DNA from: Bacteroidota bacterium
GTDB taxonomy: Bacteria > Bacteroidota > Bacteroidia > Chitinophagales > Chitinophagaceae
Assembly (NCBI GenBank): GCA_018268075.1
Contig: JAFDXH010000176.1
Location: forward strand, 1-43,820
Length of the DNA: 43,820 nucleotides
Direction of reading: 5' to 3'
The position numbers were made by a program, and so were the translations under genes. The notes beneath the pieces are model-generated. The model was not told where the DNA came from. It did no database searches and was given only the letters and a program-made list of their open reading frames with translations. How positions within the stretch are numbered: the stretch's first letter is position 1; each line of letters starts with the position of its first letter. Below, piece after piece: positions 18,802 to 29,405 of the stretch.

Positions 18802-18837
18802 TCTTACACAAAAAATATTTTTTTACAATTATAATAA

Positions 18838-20154
<1,317 letters not shown>

Positions 20155-20195
20155 TAGCCTGATACAATTATTAATTAATTTAAAACTTATACATC

Positions 20196-20633
20196 ATGTC
20201 TGATCTAACATTTTCTATAAAAGGCGAAAGCAAAAACGCTACAAAATTTGAAGCAGCCGCAAGAAATTTTAAAATTATAATAGATGAGCCGCCTGCACTC
20301 GGCGGCGCCGACCACGGCCCTAATCCGGTAGAATATTTATTGGCAAGCTACGCAGGCTGCCTAAATGTAATGGGACATCTGCTCGCTACCGAGCTTGGTT
20401 TTAACCTAGAGAAACTGGAGATAGAAGTAACCGGCGACATTAACCCCGACCGTCTTTTTGGAAAATCTTTCGACGAGCGCGCAGGGTTTAAAGGAATCAA
20501 CGTGGCACTAAAACCTTATGCCGACGCCACTCCAGAACAGTTACAAACCTGGATACAGGCTGTAGAAAGTCGCTGCCCGGTAAATGACAACCTTAATAAC
20601 CTGACTCCTACCAGGATAGCGTTATTGAATTAA
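20196..20633 (+). CDS. OsmC family peroxiredoxin-like protein
   Basis: A 145-residue OsmC/Ohr-fold protein. The two redox cysteines expected in the family are present: C55 in SYAGCLN and C127 in ESRCPVND. Family members reduce organic hydroperoxides with thiol or lipoyl co-substrates; this one is closer to the YhfA/OsmC-like group than to classic Ohr, judging by the short length and the PNPVEYLLASYAGCLN block. It sits between metY (41 bp upstream) and the terminator before metX, so it should be co-transcribed with metY. That placement suggests a task linked to sulfide or thiol chemistry during homocysteine synthesis, which is inference. Confidence 0.88.
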   Translation: MSDLTFSIKGESKNATKFEAAARNFKIIIDEPPALGGADHGPNPVEYLLASYAGCLNVMGHLLATELGFNLEKLEIEVTGDINPDRLFGKSFDERAGFKGINVALKPYADATPEQLQTWIQAVESRCPVNDNLNNLTPTRIALLN

Positions 20634-20641
20634 AAGTAGGC

Positions 20642-20693
20642 AATACAAAACATCGTTTACCCATACGCGTTAGGTAAGCGATGTTTTGTATTT
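20642..20693 (+). terminator. strong terminator between osmC and metX
   Basis: A 20-bp stem (AATACAAAACATCGTTTACC against its complement at 20673-20692, one G-U pair) with an 11-nt loop CATACGCGTTA, ending in TTTT. It should end the metY-osmC transcript or act in both directions, so metX probably has its own promoter or depends on readthrough. Confidence 0.85.
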
Positions 20694-20722
20694 TATTCTA
20701 AAATAAATTGAAAAAATAAAAA

Positions 20723-21748
20723 TTGGTAAACAGCATTTATCAACACCATGAACCCTTTACCCTCGAATCGGGGATTACTATTCCGCAATACCATTTAGGA
20801 TATGCTACTGCCGGCAGCCTAAATAATGATAAAAGCAATGTGGTATGGATATTTCATGCACTTACGGCCAATAGCCTACCCGATGAATGGTGGCCAGGAT
20901 TAGTAGGCGAAGGAAAACTATTCAACCCACAAAAGCATTTTATCATTTGTGTAAATATGCCCGGCAGTTGCTACGGCAGCCTTTCACCACTGGATGAAAA
21001 TCCGGAAAGAGGGGAACCGTATTATCATGATTTTTCCTTTTTTACACCCCGCGATATGATTAGGGCATATCAGCCATTAAAAAATTATTTAGGTATAGAA
21101 AAAATAAAGATCGGTATTGGCGGATCAATGGGTGGGCAACAATTATTAGAATGGGCAATAGAAGAACCAGATCTTTTTGAATACATAATCCCCATTGCTA
21201 CAAATGCAGCGCATTCGCCCTGGGCTAAGGCATTTAATGCTTCGCAAAGGATGAGTATAGAGGCTGACAGCACCTGGAAAAATAAAGAAAGTATAGCAGG
21301 AATAGCCGGAATGAAAGCCGCCAGAAGCATAGCCTTGCTATCCTATAGGCAATATGATACTTATAATGCCAGCCAGCAAGAACAGGAATTAAACAAATTA
21401 GATAATTTTAAAAGTGAAACTTACCAGCAATACCAAGGTGAAAAATTAGCCCGCAGATTCAATGCATTTAGCTATTATTTTTTGAGTAAAAGCATGGATG
21501 CACACAATGTAGGGCGCGGAAGAAAAAACAGTGAAGCAGCATTGCAAAGTATAAAAGCCCGCTCACTTGTTATCGGAATTAATTCTGATATTTTATTCCC
21601 AGTATCTGAACAAAAGTATATTGCCGCCCACATTCCCGATGCTCATTTTGAAGCGATAGATTCTTTGTTCGGGCACGATGGCTTTCTTTTAGAATTTGAA
21701 AAGATTGGCGCATTGATAAAAGATTTTTTACCTAAAGGAATATTTTAA
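20723..21748 (+). CDS. metX: homoserine O-acetyltransferase
   Basis: Acetylates homoserine with acetyl-CoA, providing the substrate for MetY. The 341-residue alpha/beta-hydrolase protein has the nucleophile elbow GGSMGGQ with S135, D289 in GINSDILFP and H318 in LFGHDGF as the catalytic triad, plus the family blocks HALTAN and NMPGSCYGSLSP. The apparent start is TTG at 20723: the in-frame TAA at 20717-20719 closes the frame just upstream, and there is no in-frame ATG before the conserved region. The region before it is A-rich, as at many Bacteroidota starts. It lies 89 bp after osmC with a strong hairpin terminator between. The homoserine O-succinyltransferase activity found in some MetX proteins cannot be excluded. 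Confidence 0.93.
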   Translation: MVNSIYQHHEPFTLESGITIPQYHLGYATAGSLNNDKSNVVWIFHALTANSLPDEWWPGLVGEGKLFNPQKHFIICVNMPGSCYGSLSPLDENPERGEPYYHDFSFFTPRDMIRAYQPLKNYLGIEKIKIGIGGSMGGQQLLEWAIEEPDLFEYIIPIATNAAHSPWAKAFNASQRMSIEADSTWKNKESIAGIAGMKAARSIALLSYRQYDTYNASQQEQELNKLDNFKSETYQQYQGEKLARRFNAFSYYFLSKSMDAHNVGRGRKNSEAALQSIKARSLVIGINSDILFPVSEQKYIAAHIPDAHFEAIDSLFGHDGFLLEFEKIGALIKDFLPKGIF

Positions 21749-21802
21749 TTCAGTCTTTAGGGAAGGAAGAAATTTCAATCTCTGAAAGAATAATTCCAGA
21801 GT

Positions 21803-21845
21803 AAAAAAGCTTTATCCATAAATAAAAGGATGGATGAAGCTTTTA
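21803..21845. terminator. bidirectional terminator between metX and the giant secreted protein
   Basis: AAAAGCTTTATCCAT pairs with ATGGATGAAGCTTTT (one G-U pair), with A runs on the left and T runs on the right, so it can terminate convergent transcription from both sides. Confidence 0.8.
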
Positions 21846-21850
21846 TACAA

Positions 21851-24800
21851 TTACTTTTCGACAATAAAATTTTTGACCTTTATCTCATTTCCAATTTTAT
21901 ATTTTAAAATATAAGTGCCATTTGCAAAAGATATATCAGTTACATGCAGCAACATACTTCCATTATTATTGGATATAGTGTATGACCTCATTGGCCTGCC
22001 CATAATATCTGTTATTTCTATCAGCGCATTATCTGTTCTATTATCTGATTCTATTTTCAACATAAAGTCACCATTATTTGGATTAGGATAGATCAAGGCT
22101 TTTGTTTGCCCTTTTAAAAAAACGGAAGTTTGAGCTTGTTGACTTTCAACTTTGTTTTGGATTATATTTCCCGGCATACTGCATGATTGCGAGCTTACTG
22201 CAAGAGTGGCTACCGCACTGGTTCCACAAACCGATTTCCCTTTAACAGTAATGTTTCCTGATATAAAATTAGCAGGGTAATCTACCACAATAGTATTATA
22301 AGTAGTTGTATCTCTTGTTGGGCTTTTCGTTTCAGAGCCTTCGATCTTAGTTCCTGATGGAGTGCTCCAGATATAATAGTCAGTGTTAGGTTGGCCACTG
22401 GCAGTATAATAAACACTTGATGGTGCACCTGTACAAATAGTTCCTGTTACCACCGAAATTGTAGGAGTGGGTGGGACATTTTTTGTGAGAGTTAATTTAC
22501 GTTGTCCACTAGTTCCACATGATCTTTTTGCTACAACAGATAAAGTACCTCCAGTGTAATTTCCATGAAATTGAATTTGAATACTTAAACCCGTTGTTTC
22601 TACAGTCAAATTTGGTATGCTTCCAATCACTCCGCTACCACTTACTATTTCTGCACTACCTGGAACAATTGGTACAAGGGTCCAAACATAGGAAGTAGGA
22701 AAAGGCCCTGTTGCATTGGCAGGAATGGTATAGGTAACTGTAGTATTAGCGCCGATATACATTGAAGAACAGATGTCGCCTGATGCAGTAATAACTCCTG
22801 GGGTACCCGGCAATTTCTTAGACACAGTAAGCGACCTGGATGGTCCATCACCACACGCTCTGCTCGCATTTACTTTTATTACTCCTGATGTAAATGCCTC
22901 AGTAAAGTTCAGCACTATACTTGTATCATTTACATTGCCTGAAATGATATTTACACCATCAGGTATTTGCCATTTGTAGGTTGTAGCATTTGCAACACTA
23001 TTGATTGTATAGGTAGCATTACCCCCAATAAATTCACATACATCTGTTGGCCCAGTAATAACTCCCGGGGTGCCCGGCAATTTCTTAGACACAGTAAGCG
23101 ATCTATATAAGCCATCCCCACAACCACTTTTAGCTTTTACTTTTATTATTCCAGTAGTGAAGGTATCTGCAAAATTCAAAACTATACTTGTGTCATTTAC
23201 ATTTGTTGAAATAATGTTGACACCATCAGGTATTTGCCAATCATAGGAAGTAGCATTGGCTACACTATTAATTGTATAGTTAACATTGCCTCCAATATAT
23301 TCACAAACATCTATTGGCCCACTGATATTACCAGGGGTAGCCGGCACTTTATTTGCGACGGTAAGATATCTTACTGCACTTATTCCGCAATCATTTACTG
23401 CCGATACACTTATTACACCTGTAATAAACAATGGTGAATAAATAACATTTATACTTGTATCTGAAGTTGTAAAAGGTGATACCCCACCAAGGATACTTAC
23501 TCCATTGGGTGTTGACCATATATATGAAGTAGCTCCAGCTACTTTTTTTATTGTGTAAGCAATCGGGATATTTACAGATGCACAAGCATTAGTGGCTCCC
23601 GTAATAGCACCAGGTGTTGACGGTTTATTTTTGGTGATTGAAATTATTTTTACGGTACTGCCACAGGCATTAGTAGCAGTAACCGTAATGGTCCCCGAAG
23701 AAAAATTACTGCTAAATGTTGCGTTAATGCTATTAGTATTTTGTCCATCTATAATTTGAATAAGAGAACTAGATTTTGTCCATGTATAGGTAGTGCCTTC
23801 TATATTATCAACTGAGTAAGTAGCTGATGATGCAGTGCCTGCTATTCCACATGCAGTATTGGTTCCTGCTATATTTCCAATCATTGGCGCCTCAGTGCAG
23901 CCTGAATTATTTATTATATGAATAATTGTTGTAGCTGAATTTCCACAGCCAGAGTTTCCATCAGCATAATAATAAGAAATTGTATGATCACCTAGACCTG
24001 CAATAGATGGATCAAACATGTTGCCTGTACCGGTAACGCCAATACCACTGAATAAACCTCCAACCGGTGAACCATTCAAAGAAAATGGGGGGTCGTTGGT
24101 GGTATAAGTTGGGTAATATCCTGCGTTTACTAACGGTAACGGGTGTACAAGCACAATAATACTATTGCTCAATGCAGTTGCATTTACTGCACAGACAGCA
24201 TTACTGGTAAGTTCACAAGTAATAACATCAGTGTCGGTCAATGTTGAATCACTATACTTATTGCTATTAGTCCCTACATTAATATTATTTTTCTTCCATT
24301 GATACAATGGTGAATTTCCCCCGTAAAATGATGTTGCAGTAAATGTTGTAAGCACACCTGCACAAATCCCTTGTGATGGTAAGAAATCTCCGGTAATATT
24401 TACTGAGGGATATTCAGGATATACGTTCGGATCAGTATCATCGCAATCAGTATTATTTGTTACATACCCTTGTGGCTGTGTACAAGATTGTATTGAGACG
24501 TTGGGGTTGCCATAGCTATCGCCATCTGCATCCTGATAATACGTTTGACCTGGTGTGACTATTACTTCTGAAATGCTTGATATTGCTGTATCACAAGGTC
24601 CTGTTACAATGCAATAATAAAAGAATGTACCAGATGTAGTTGCTGATGGTGTATAAGAAGAATTTGTTCCCATAGGGCTTAAGGTTGTGCCACCTGAGAT
24701 TGAGTTAACTGAATTTGAATACCACTGAAAACTTAATCCATCACCTGTTGCAGTTAGGGTCAGATCTGCTGGGACTGAATTTGCACAAATTGTTTGGGCC

Positions 24801-27800
24801 ACTATTGGCTGAGTAATTATTGATGGCTTTATGCACCGCATCTCTGCAATTACAAAATCACCTAAACTACTTACTCCGGTAGCCTTAATATGTGTAGCAT
24901 CAATATATACAGTAGTTGGATAAGTCCATGCACCTTGCGTAAATATTCCAACTTTAAAATTTGCAGGATTGGCACCGGCATCCACATCAGCAGGGCTAAA
25001 TTCAAAAGTAACATCGTAAGTTCCTGCAAAAGATATATTATTGTCGCTAGCGATTTTCCAATACCGGTTAACGGACTTGTTTGCATCTAATGTAGAAGTA
25101 CTTATGTTAGGATGGTCACCAGGCTCTGAAGGTGACACATCGATGTTTTGTGAACTAATAACCTCCTGCAAATCTATTGTAACAGGGCAATAAGTAGTTG
25201 CATCACCAATTTTAAAATATTTTGTTGTGAAGTTATCGGATGATGATAACCACATTTCCACATTTCCATGTATATAGGTTGTCGGATTGTTAACCATAGT
25301 GTTAATTGCACTATTTTCGAAAACTATCCGATTGACGCCTGTATGAATTTTCGTTCCATCCGCGCCAAATATCAGGCTTCCACCACTTCCAAACCTTATA
25401 TCTTTATTTAAATAAATTCCTGCAGCATTGGAAACAAAAAGAGAATTGAAATATGTCGGATAGGTTCCGCCAATCGTTTGAGGCGCAACACCTACAAACT
25501 GTATAAAGCCATTGCTGGCGAAAGAAGTATATCCGTTATTGATCCAGTTTCCTTCTAAATGAATATTCCCCCAAACATCTACAGTTGTTCCTGCTCCAAT
25601 TATAAGATCACCTCCCACTTCTGTTGGATCTGAAGAATAGCTAAAGCTCTTTACCCCTATATTAGACAATGAAAGATTATCATAAGGAATTGCCGGAATA
25701 TTCTGCGGCCCGGTGCTATTAAATTCTACGGTACTGGAAGCGCCAAGTGTTGTCCATGCATTACTGCCAGGTGTAAATACACCGGATATACCAATTGTTG
25801 CATTAGAAGGCAATATTCGTCCGCCTGCACCTGAACTGGTTAAGTTTGCATAGTTTATAGGCGTTATTACTGTACTACCAAATCCAGCGTACTCAACAGT
25901 GGAAGATGAGTTTAATGTAAGTGAAGAAAGCGTGTTAGAGAATGAAGCATTGGAAGCGCCACTAAAACCAGCGCCATTGATTGTTTTTACTACACCATTT
26001 ACAACTACTTTTCCTGAGCCGCTAACAGTATTATATCCGGTAACCAATTTGCCGTTTACAATCATAGAATCACTACTGTTAATCGTTGGACTAATATCCA
26101 TTGTTACGGTGTGATTAATAATAACAGAAGACCCATCAGGAGGAACATTGCCACCAACCCATGTAGAGCCTGTACTCCAATCGCCATCAGTGGCTGTTAC
26201 ATAAGCAGCAACTGCAAAAGCCCTCACATTACCCACTCCAAATGGAGAGAAAGAATTTATACCTGTTACCGTAGTTGTATAAGGGCCACTACCTGAAACA
26301 GAGCTTGCAGGAATTTCATTCCATGACGAACCTCCATAATGACCAAGCACAATTGAACCATTTCTATAAAATGTTGATGTTGGATAACCAGCTTCATCAC
26401 TTGCATTCCATTGCGGTGTTAGCGTTACATTATTGCCTGTTTGCGCTCCTGTTTTTGAAATTGTCCATTGCGCATTTACTGCTTTTGATGAATCATTCAA
26501 TGCATTGGTAAATGCTGACTGAACTTTTACAGAAAAATCATCGTCACCACCATTAGAAATAGTGATGGGATTGTAAGAAGTTGCAGACGGACCTACCGGA
26601 AATAATTTAGGTGATGAAGAAACGTTTTTGAGTGTTAGTGTTCCTGTCCCGTTAGTTACAATATAATGAGTAGGTGTGCTATAGTTAATAGCAATCGCAG
26701 TGATATTATTATTGCCGAGAGTTAATTTACCAGCATTGACCTGCAGATAATTCACAGCTCTTGATGCATGAAGCGTAACCCCTCCGAGATTAGAAGCGAT
26801 TAATATGTTTGGCCCGTTTACTGCAGGAAATTCATCTCCGGTAGTTCTCGCAACAGTGTTGTAATAACCCAATATTCCATTAGATCCATAGGTAATTGTC
26901 CCATTATTTACAAAGACACCTCCATCACCCATTTGTAAGGAACCATTTATAGTTGTACTTCCATTATTTGTAAATGTTGAATAAATATTAAAATAGGTGT
27001 TGGCAGTAATTGCTCCTGAATTGGTCACATGAGAATGTATGTTTACTACATGATTCAATGTTTTGTCTGCGTCATCAGGGGGCACGTTACCTCCAAGCCA
27101 TGTTGTTCCTACGTCCCATGAACCATCACTGGTTGCTGTTACATAACCATTATATGTAAAGCTGGTAGCTGATGATGTTGTACCTCCAGGAGTAGTTACA
27201 CTAACAGTACCGGTTATCCCAACACCTACAATTGCAGTAATATGCGAATCATCGTTTACCGTAAATGAAGCTACGTTAGTGCCCCCAAAGGTTACAGCGG
27301 TCGCACCTGTAAAACCTGTGCCAGTAATGGTTATAGATGAACCCGTATATCCATTGTCAGGCGTGAATGAAGGTATAGTTGGGGTGAATACTGAATCGTT
27401 ATATTTCCAAAAATCACTTATAGCCCCATTAGCATCGCCGATTCCTAAGTATCCTTGACCATTAATATTCAAGGCCACTGCTCCACGACGCGCAGCCCCG
27501 TTAATATCCGAACTTTGACTCCAAAAATTGGTCGTTGGGTCGTATTTCCAAAAATCTTTTCTGTAACCACCACCATCTAAACCAGTTCCAATGTATCCCT
27601 TATTACTTATTACCAAACCTGCTGCAAAGTATCTTGCTGTACCTCCAAAATCCGCCTTCTGTGCCCAGAGGTTTGTTGTAGGATCATATTCCCAAAAATC
27701 TTTTTTACTATTACCATCCAAGCCTGTTCCAATATATCCTTTGCCATTGATACTAAAACCAACAGCACACCAACGAGCTGTACCTCCAAAATCCGCCTTT

Positions 27801-28312
27801 TTTGTCCAAAGGTTAATCGTAGGGTCATATTCCCAAAAATCCCTTGTATAACCAATATTATTATACCCCGTACCTATGTATCCTTTGCCATTGATACTAA
27901 AACCTGTTGCATTATTATGTTCAGCGCCACCATAGTCTGCCTTTTGAGTCCAAAGGTTGGTAGAGGGATCGTATTCCCAAAAGTCTTTTGTATGGCCACT
28001 ACTTCCATCGCCAGTACCAAGGTATCCCTTGCCATTAATACTAAAACCTACAGCTCCCCATCGAGCAGTACCACCAAAGTCTGCCTTTTGAGTCCATACA
28101 TCAGTTACAGGATTGTATTCCCAAAAATCTTTATAAAGGCTACTATTATTACCGCCTGTTCCTATATACCCTTTTCCATTGATACTAAAGCCGGCTGCAG
28201 ACCAACGTGCTGTACCACTAAAGCTAGCCTTCTGCGTCCAGCTATCAGGAGCCTGAGCATACACTTCCAAAAAGTAAAGTGCTGAAAGAATAATGAATAA
28301 AATCTTTTTCAT
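21851..28312 (-). CDS. giant secreted kelch/IPT/PKD-like repeat protein with type IX sorting domain
   Basis: A 2153-residue protein. A signal peptide (MKKILFIILSALYFLEVYAQ) leads into six kelch-type repeats of about 48 residues (around 22-305; each has GFSINGKGYIGTG and DFWEYDPTTN-like blocks), probably one beta-propeller. An IPT/TIG domain follows (about 307-388, ITGTGFTGATAVTFGG). Two units with DGxWxxGxTWxGGNVPPD (from about 390 and 720) precede beta-rich stretches. A MopE-like segment, YYQDADGDSYGNP...DCDDTDPNVYP, lies near 1257-1300. Six or so PKD/Ig-like repeats of about 90 residues fill 1470-2040, and the C-terminal type A T9SS sorting domain starts at IYPNPNNGDFML (about 2072). Export is through Sec and then the type IX system, with cell-surface or released localisation. 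An adhesive or matrix role is plausible but unproven. It is preceded by a DUF4907 gene after 37 bp. Confidence 0.9.
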   Translation of the reverse strand: MKKILFIILSALYFLEVYAQAPDSWTQKASFSGTARWSAAGFSINGKGYIGTGGNNSSLYKDFWEYNPVTDVWTQKADFGGTARWGAVGFSINGKGYLGTGDGSSGHTKDFWEYDPSTNLWTQKADYGGAEHNNATGFSINGKGYIGTGYNNIGYTRDFWEYDPTINLWTKKADFGGTARWCAVGFSINGKGYIGTGLDGNSKKDFWEYDPTTNLWAQKADFGGTARYFAAGLVISNKGYIGTGLDGGGYRKDFWKYDPTTNFWSQSSDINGAARRGAVALNINGQGYLGIGDANGAISDFWKYNDSVFTPTIPSFTPDNGYTGSSITITGTGFTGATAVTFGGTNVASFTVNDDSHITAIVGVGITGTVSVTTPGGTTSSATSFTYNGYVTATSDGSWDVGTTWLGGNVPPDDADKTLNHVVNIHSHVTNSGAITANTYFNIYSTFTNNGSTTINGSLQMGDGGVFVNNGTITYGSNGILGYYNTVARTTGDEFPAVNGPNILIASNLGGVTLHASRAVNYLQVNAGKLTLGNNNITAIAINYSTPTHYIVTNGTGTLTLKNVSSSPKLFPVGPSATSYNPITISNGGDDDFSVKVQSAFTNALNDSSKAVNAQWTISKTGAQTGNNVTLTPQWNASDEAGYPTSTFYRNGSIVLGHYGGSSWNEIPASSVSGSGPYTTTVTGINSFSPFGVGNVRAFAVAAYVTATDGDWSTGSTWVGGNVPPDGSSVIINHTVTMDISPTINSSDSMIVNGKLVTGYNTVSGSGKVVVNGVVKTINGAGFSGASNASFSNTLSSLTLNSSSTVEYAGFGSTVITPINYANLTSSGAGGRILPSNATIGISGVFTPGSNAWTTLGASSTVEFNSTGPQNIPAIPYDNLSLSNIGVKSFSYSSDPTEVGGDLIIGAGTTVDVWGNIHLEGNWINNGYTSFASNGFIQFVGVAPQTIGGTYPTYFNSLFVSNAAGIYLNKDIRFGSGGSLIFGADGTKIHTGVNRIVFENSAINTMVNNPTTYIHGNVEMWLSSSDNFTTKYFKIGDATTYCPVTIDLQEVISSQNIDVSPSEPGDHPNISTSTLDANKSVNRYWKIASDNNISFAGTYDVTFEFSPADVDAGANPANFKVGIFTQGAWTYPTTVYIDATHIKATGVSSLGDFVIAEMRCIKPSIITQPIVAQTICANSVPADLTLTATGDGLSFQWYSNSVNSISGGTTLSPMGTNSSYTPSATTSGTFFYYCIVTGPCDTAISSISEVIVTPGQTYYQDADGDSYGNPNVSIQSCTQPQGYVTNNTDCDDTDPNVYPEYPSVNITGDFLPSQGICAGVLTTFTATSFYGGNSPLYQWKKNNINVGTNSNKYSDSTLTDTDVITCELTSNAVCAVNATALSNSIIVLVHPLPLVNAGYYPTYTTNDPPFSLNGSPVGGLFSGIGVTGTGNMFDPSIAGLGDHTISYYYADGNSGCGNSATTIIHIINNSGCTEAPMIGNIAGTNTACGIAGTASSATYSVDNIEGTTYTWTKSSSLIQIIDGQNTNSINATFSSNFSSGTITVTATNACGSTVKIISITKNKPSTPGAITGATNACASVNIPIAYTIKKVAGATSYIWSTPNGVSILGGVSPFTTSDTSINVIYSPLFITGVISVSAVNDCGISAVRYLTVANKVPATPGNISGPIDVCEYIGGNVNYTINSVANATSYDWQIPDGVNIISTNVNDTSIVLNFADTFTTGIIKVKAKSGCGDGLYRSLTVSKKLPGTPGVITGPTDVCEFIGGNATYTINSVANATTYKWQIPDGVNIISGNVNDTSIVLNFTEAFTSGVIKVNASRACGDGPSRSLTVSKKLPGTPGVITASGDICSSMYIGANTTVTYTIPANATGPFPTSYVWTLVPIVPGSAEIVSGSGVIGSIPNLTVETTGLSIQIQFHGNYTGGTLSVVAKRSCGTSGQRKLTLTKNVPPTPTISVVTGTICTGAPSSVYYTASGQPNTDYYIWSTPSGTKIEGSETKSPTRDTTTYNTIVVDYPANFISGNITVKGKSVCGTSAVATLAVSSQSCSMPGNIIQNKVESQQAQTSVFLKGQTKALIYPNPNNGDFMLKIESDNRTDNALIEITDIMGRPMRSYTISNNNGSMLLHVTDISFANGTYILKYKIGNEIKVKNFIVEK
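22787..23320 (-). repeat. two tandem 267-bp repeats inside the giant gene
   Basis: Units 22787-23053 and 23054-23320 encode 89-residue PKD-like domains with about three quarters identical residues, and long stretches are identical in DNA (for example TTTCTTAGACACAGTAAGCG in both). A third, more diverged unit follows from 23321. Confidence 0.85.
27390..28250 (-). repeat. six tandem kelch-encoding units (period about 144 bp)
   Basis: Recurrent DNA blocks encode ADFGGTARW, GFSINGKGYIGTG and DFWEYDPTTNLW about every 140-150 bp. The middle units are the most alike and the last, near 27400, is the most diverged. Confidence 0.85.
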
Positions 28313-28349
28313 ATTAGGTCATTTAATTTTTAATATTGATCCCCATAAA

Positions 28350-28703
28350 TTATTTTGAAACTGCTCCCATCTTCTTCAACTCCTCTAATGTTATTGCTGG
28401 TGGGCTTTCTCCTTTAAGTATCTTTTCTATTACTTTTTTAGCTACTTTCTCAGCTAACTGTTTTGTAGCAAAGCCTGTGTTGCCCTGCACTGCTGGTATT
28501 ACCGGCTGGTGTATATACAACTTTGCACCATGGTAAATATCATAGCCCCAGCTATCATTAAATGCAGGAATAATTTTAAAATAAAGATCTGCATGCTTCT
28601 TAACAGGTGGTATTTGCTGACCTTTTAATAGTTGGCATGAAAAAATTACTAAAACAAAAAATAGTGCAAGTCCTCTTCTCAACAGTTTAAGTTTTATATT
28701 CAT
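28350..28703 (-). CDS. DUF4907 domain protein, secreted or lipoprotein
   Basis: A 117-residue protein with an N-terminal export signal (RRGLALFFVLVIFSCQLLKG), then the compact domain YFKIIPAFNDSWGYDIYHGAKLYIHQPVIPAVQGNTGF, then ATKQLAEKVAKKVIEKILKGESPPAITLEELKK. That order (GYDI, K-L-IHQP-IPAVxGxxGF, A-KVA-vi-Ki-kGe-PP) matches the DUF4907 family of Bacteroidota; function unknown. Cys23 could be lipidated, though the lipobox is imperfect. The ATG at 28703 was preferred over one 63 bp upstream because it places the signal peptide at the N-terminus. It lies 37 bp before the giant kelch protein on the same strand, so the two are probably co-transcribed and may act together. Confidence 0.75.
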   Translation of the reverse strand: MNIKLKLLRRGLALFFVLVIFSCQLLKGQQIPPVKKHADLYFKIIPAFNDSWGYDIYHGAKLYIHQPVIPAVQGNTGFATKQLAEKVAKKVIEKILKGESPPAITLEELKKMGAVSK

Positions 28704-28846
28704 GTTCAAATTTTTATTTTCTTTTGGTAACTTTTCATAGCAGGAAAATAAAAATGCACTCACCATTTAATTTATTATAAGCCAATTCAAATGATTGCTG
28801 TAAAGCCAAGGCTTATCATTCAATAATAAATGGAATGCTTTTAAGC

Positions 28847-28888
28847 AGGATTGGAAAGATGATTCAAACATTTTAGCATAGCCTATCA
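28847..28888 (+). repeat. 42-bp dispersed repeat, copy 1
   Basis: Shares 40 of 42 bases with 29406-29447 (both begin AGGATTGGAAAGATGATTCA and end AGCCTATCA). Confidence 0.9.
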
Positions 28889-29015
28889 TGAAGAAGGATT
28901 ATTTAAATAAAAAAATTGCTTCGTATAAAATACCGGATGCAGCAAACAAAGGAATATTGCTGCTCCCTGTTTTTAAATTGGAGATGGATTATTGCCCGGC
29001 AACCTCTCCCTTAAA

Positions 29016-29123
29016 CCCTTACCCCCCCAGCCATCCTAAATGGCCAGAGGTATCAAGGGGATATATCAAACCACACTATAATAGTTACGGATTACTATAC
29101 GATTTTATAAAACCAAAAATAAA
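29016..29123 (+). repeat. 108-bp intergenic repeat, copy A
   Basis: Nearly identical to 30529-30632, differing by one C in the poly-C run, a 3-base indel and two substitutions. Weaker similarity extends upstream to about 28963. The core contains the hairpin GCCAT-CCTAA-ATGGC and outer CCCTT/AAGGG complementarity. Confidence 0.92.
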
Positions 29124-29134
29124 CACTTCCAAAA

Positions 29135-29243
29135 GCCTGCTTCAGGGTGTTTATCTCTTTTCTCAAAGAGAAAATCACCCCCCTTTTTTTGAAAAAAAAA
29201 CTGAATATTGCTGTATTCTTTATTCAAAAAATATTCAATAATG
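29135..29243 (+). repeat. 109-bp leader-like repeat, copy A
   Basis: Related to 30789-30897. It contains hairpin CCTG-CTT-CAGG (29136-29146), hairpin TTTTCTC-AAA-GAGAAAA (29158-29174), the invariant AAAATCACCCCCCTTTTT, and an inverted repeat TGAATATT/AATATTCA (29202-29237), ending at an ATG (29241). Confidence 0.85.
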
Positions 29244-29399
29244 TCCTATACCGACGGCCCTTTTTTCCGGTGGATACCGCCTCCATTAGCAATTGCCAAA
29301 CAGCATTGGATATTGCTAAATTTATTGCTCCTGTATTATCGCAATCCCATTAATTTCTACAATAGAAATGCCGGCCGCATGCTATATCAAAGAAAATAG
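29241..29399 (+). pseudogene. short frame after leader copy A; possible gene remnant
   Basis: A 52-codon frame starts at the ATG that ends leader copy A (MSYTDGPFFRWIPPPLAIAK, ending in GRMLYQRK). It has no recognisable domain and no clear similarity to the protein that follows leader copy B. An overlapping frame (SISNCQTALDIAKFIAPVLS) looks as protein-like, which hints at a frameshifted remnant. It could equally be non-coding. Confidence 0.25.
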
Positions 29400-29405
29400 T
29401 TTTAA

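Noticed and set aside
28888-29241. Plus-strand frame of 117 codons (MKKDYLNKKIASYK...)
   Set aside because: Much of it consists of the 108-bp repeat and the leader repeat, which are intergenic and frame-broken in their second copies at 30529 and 30789.
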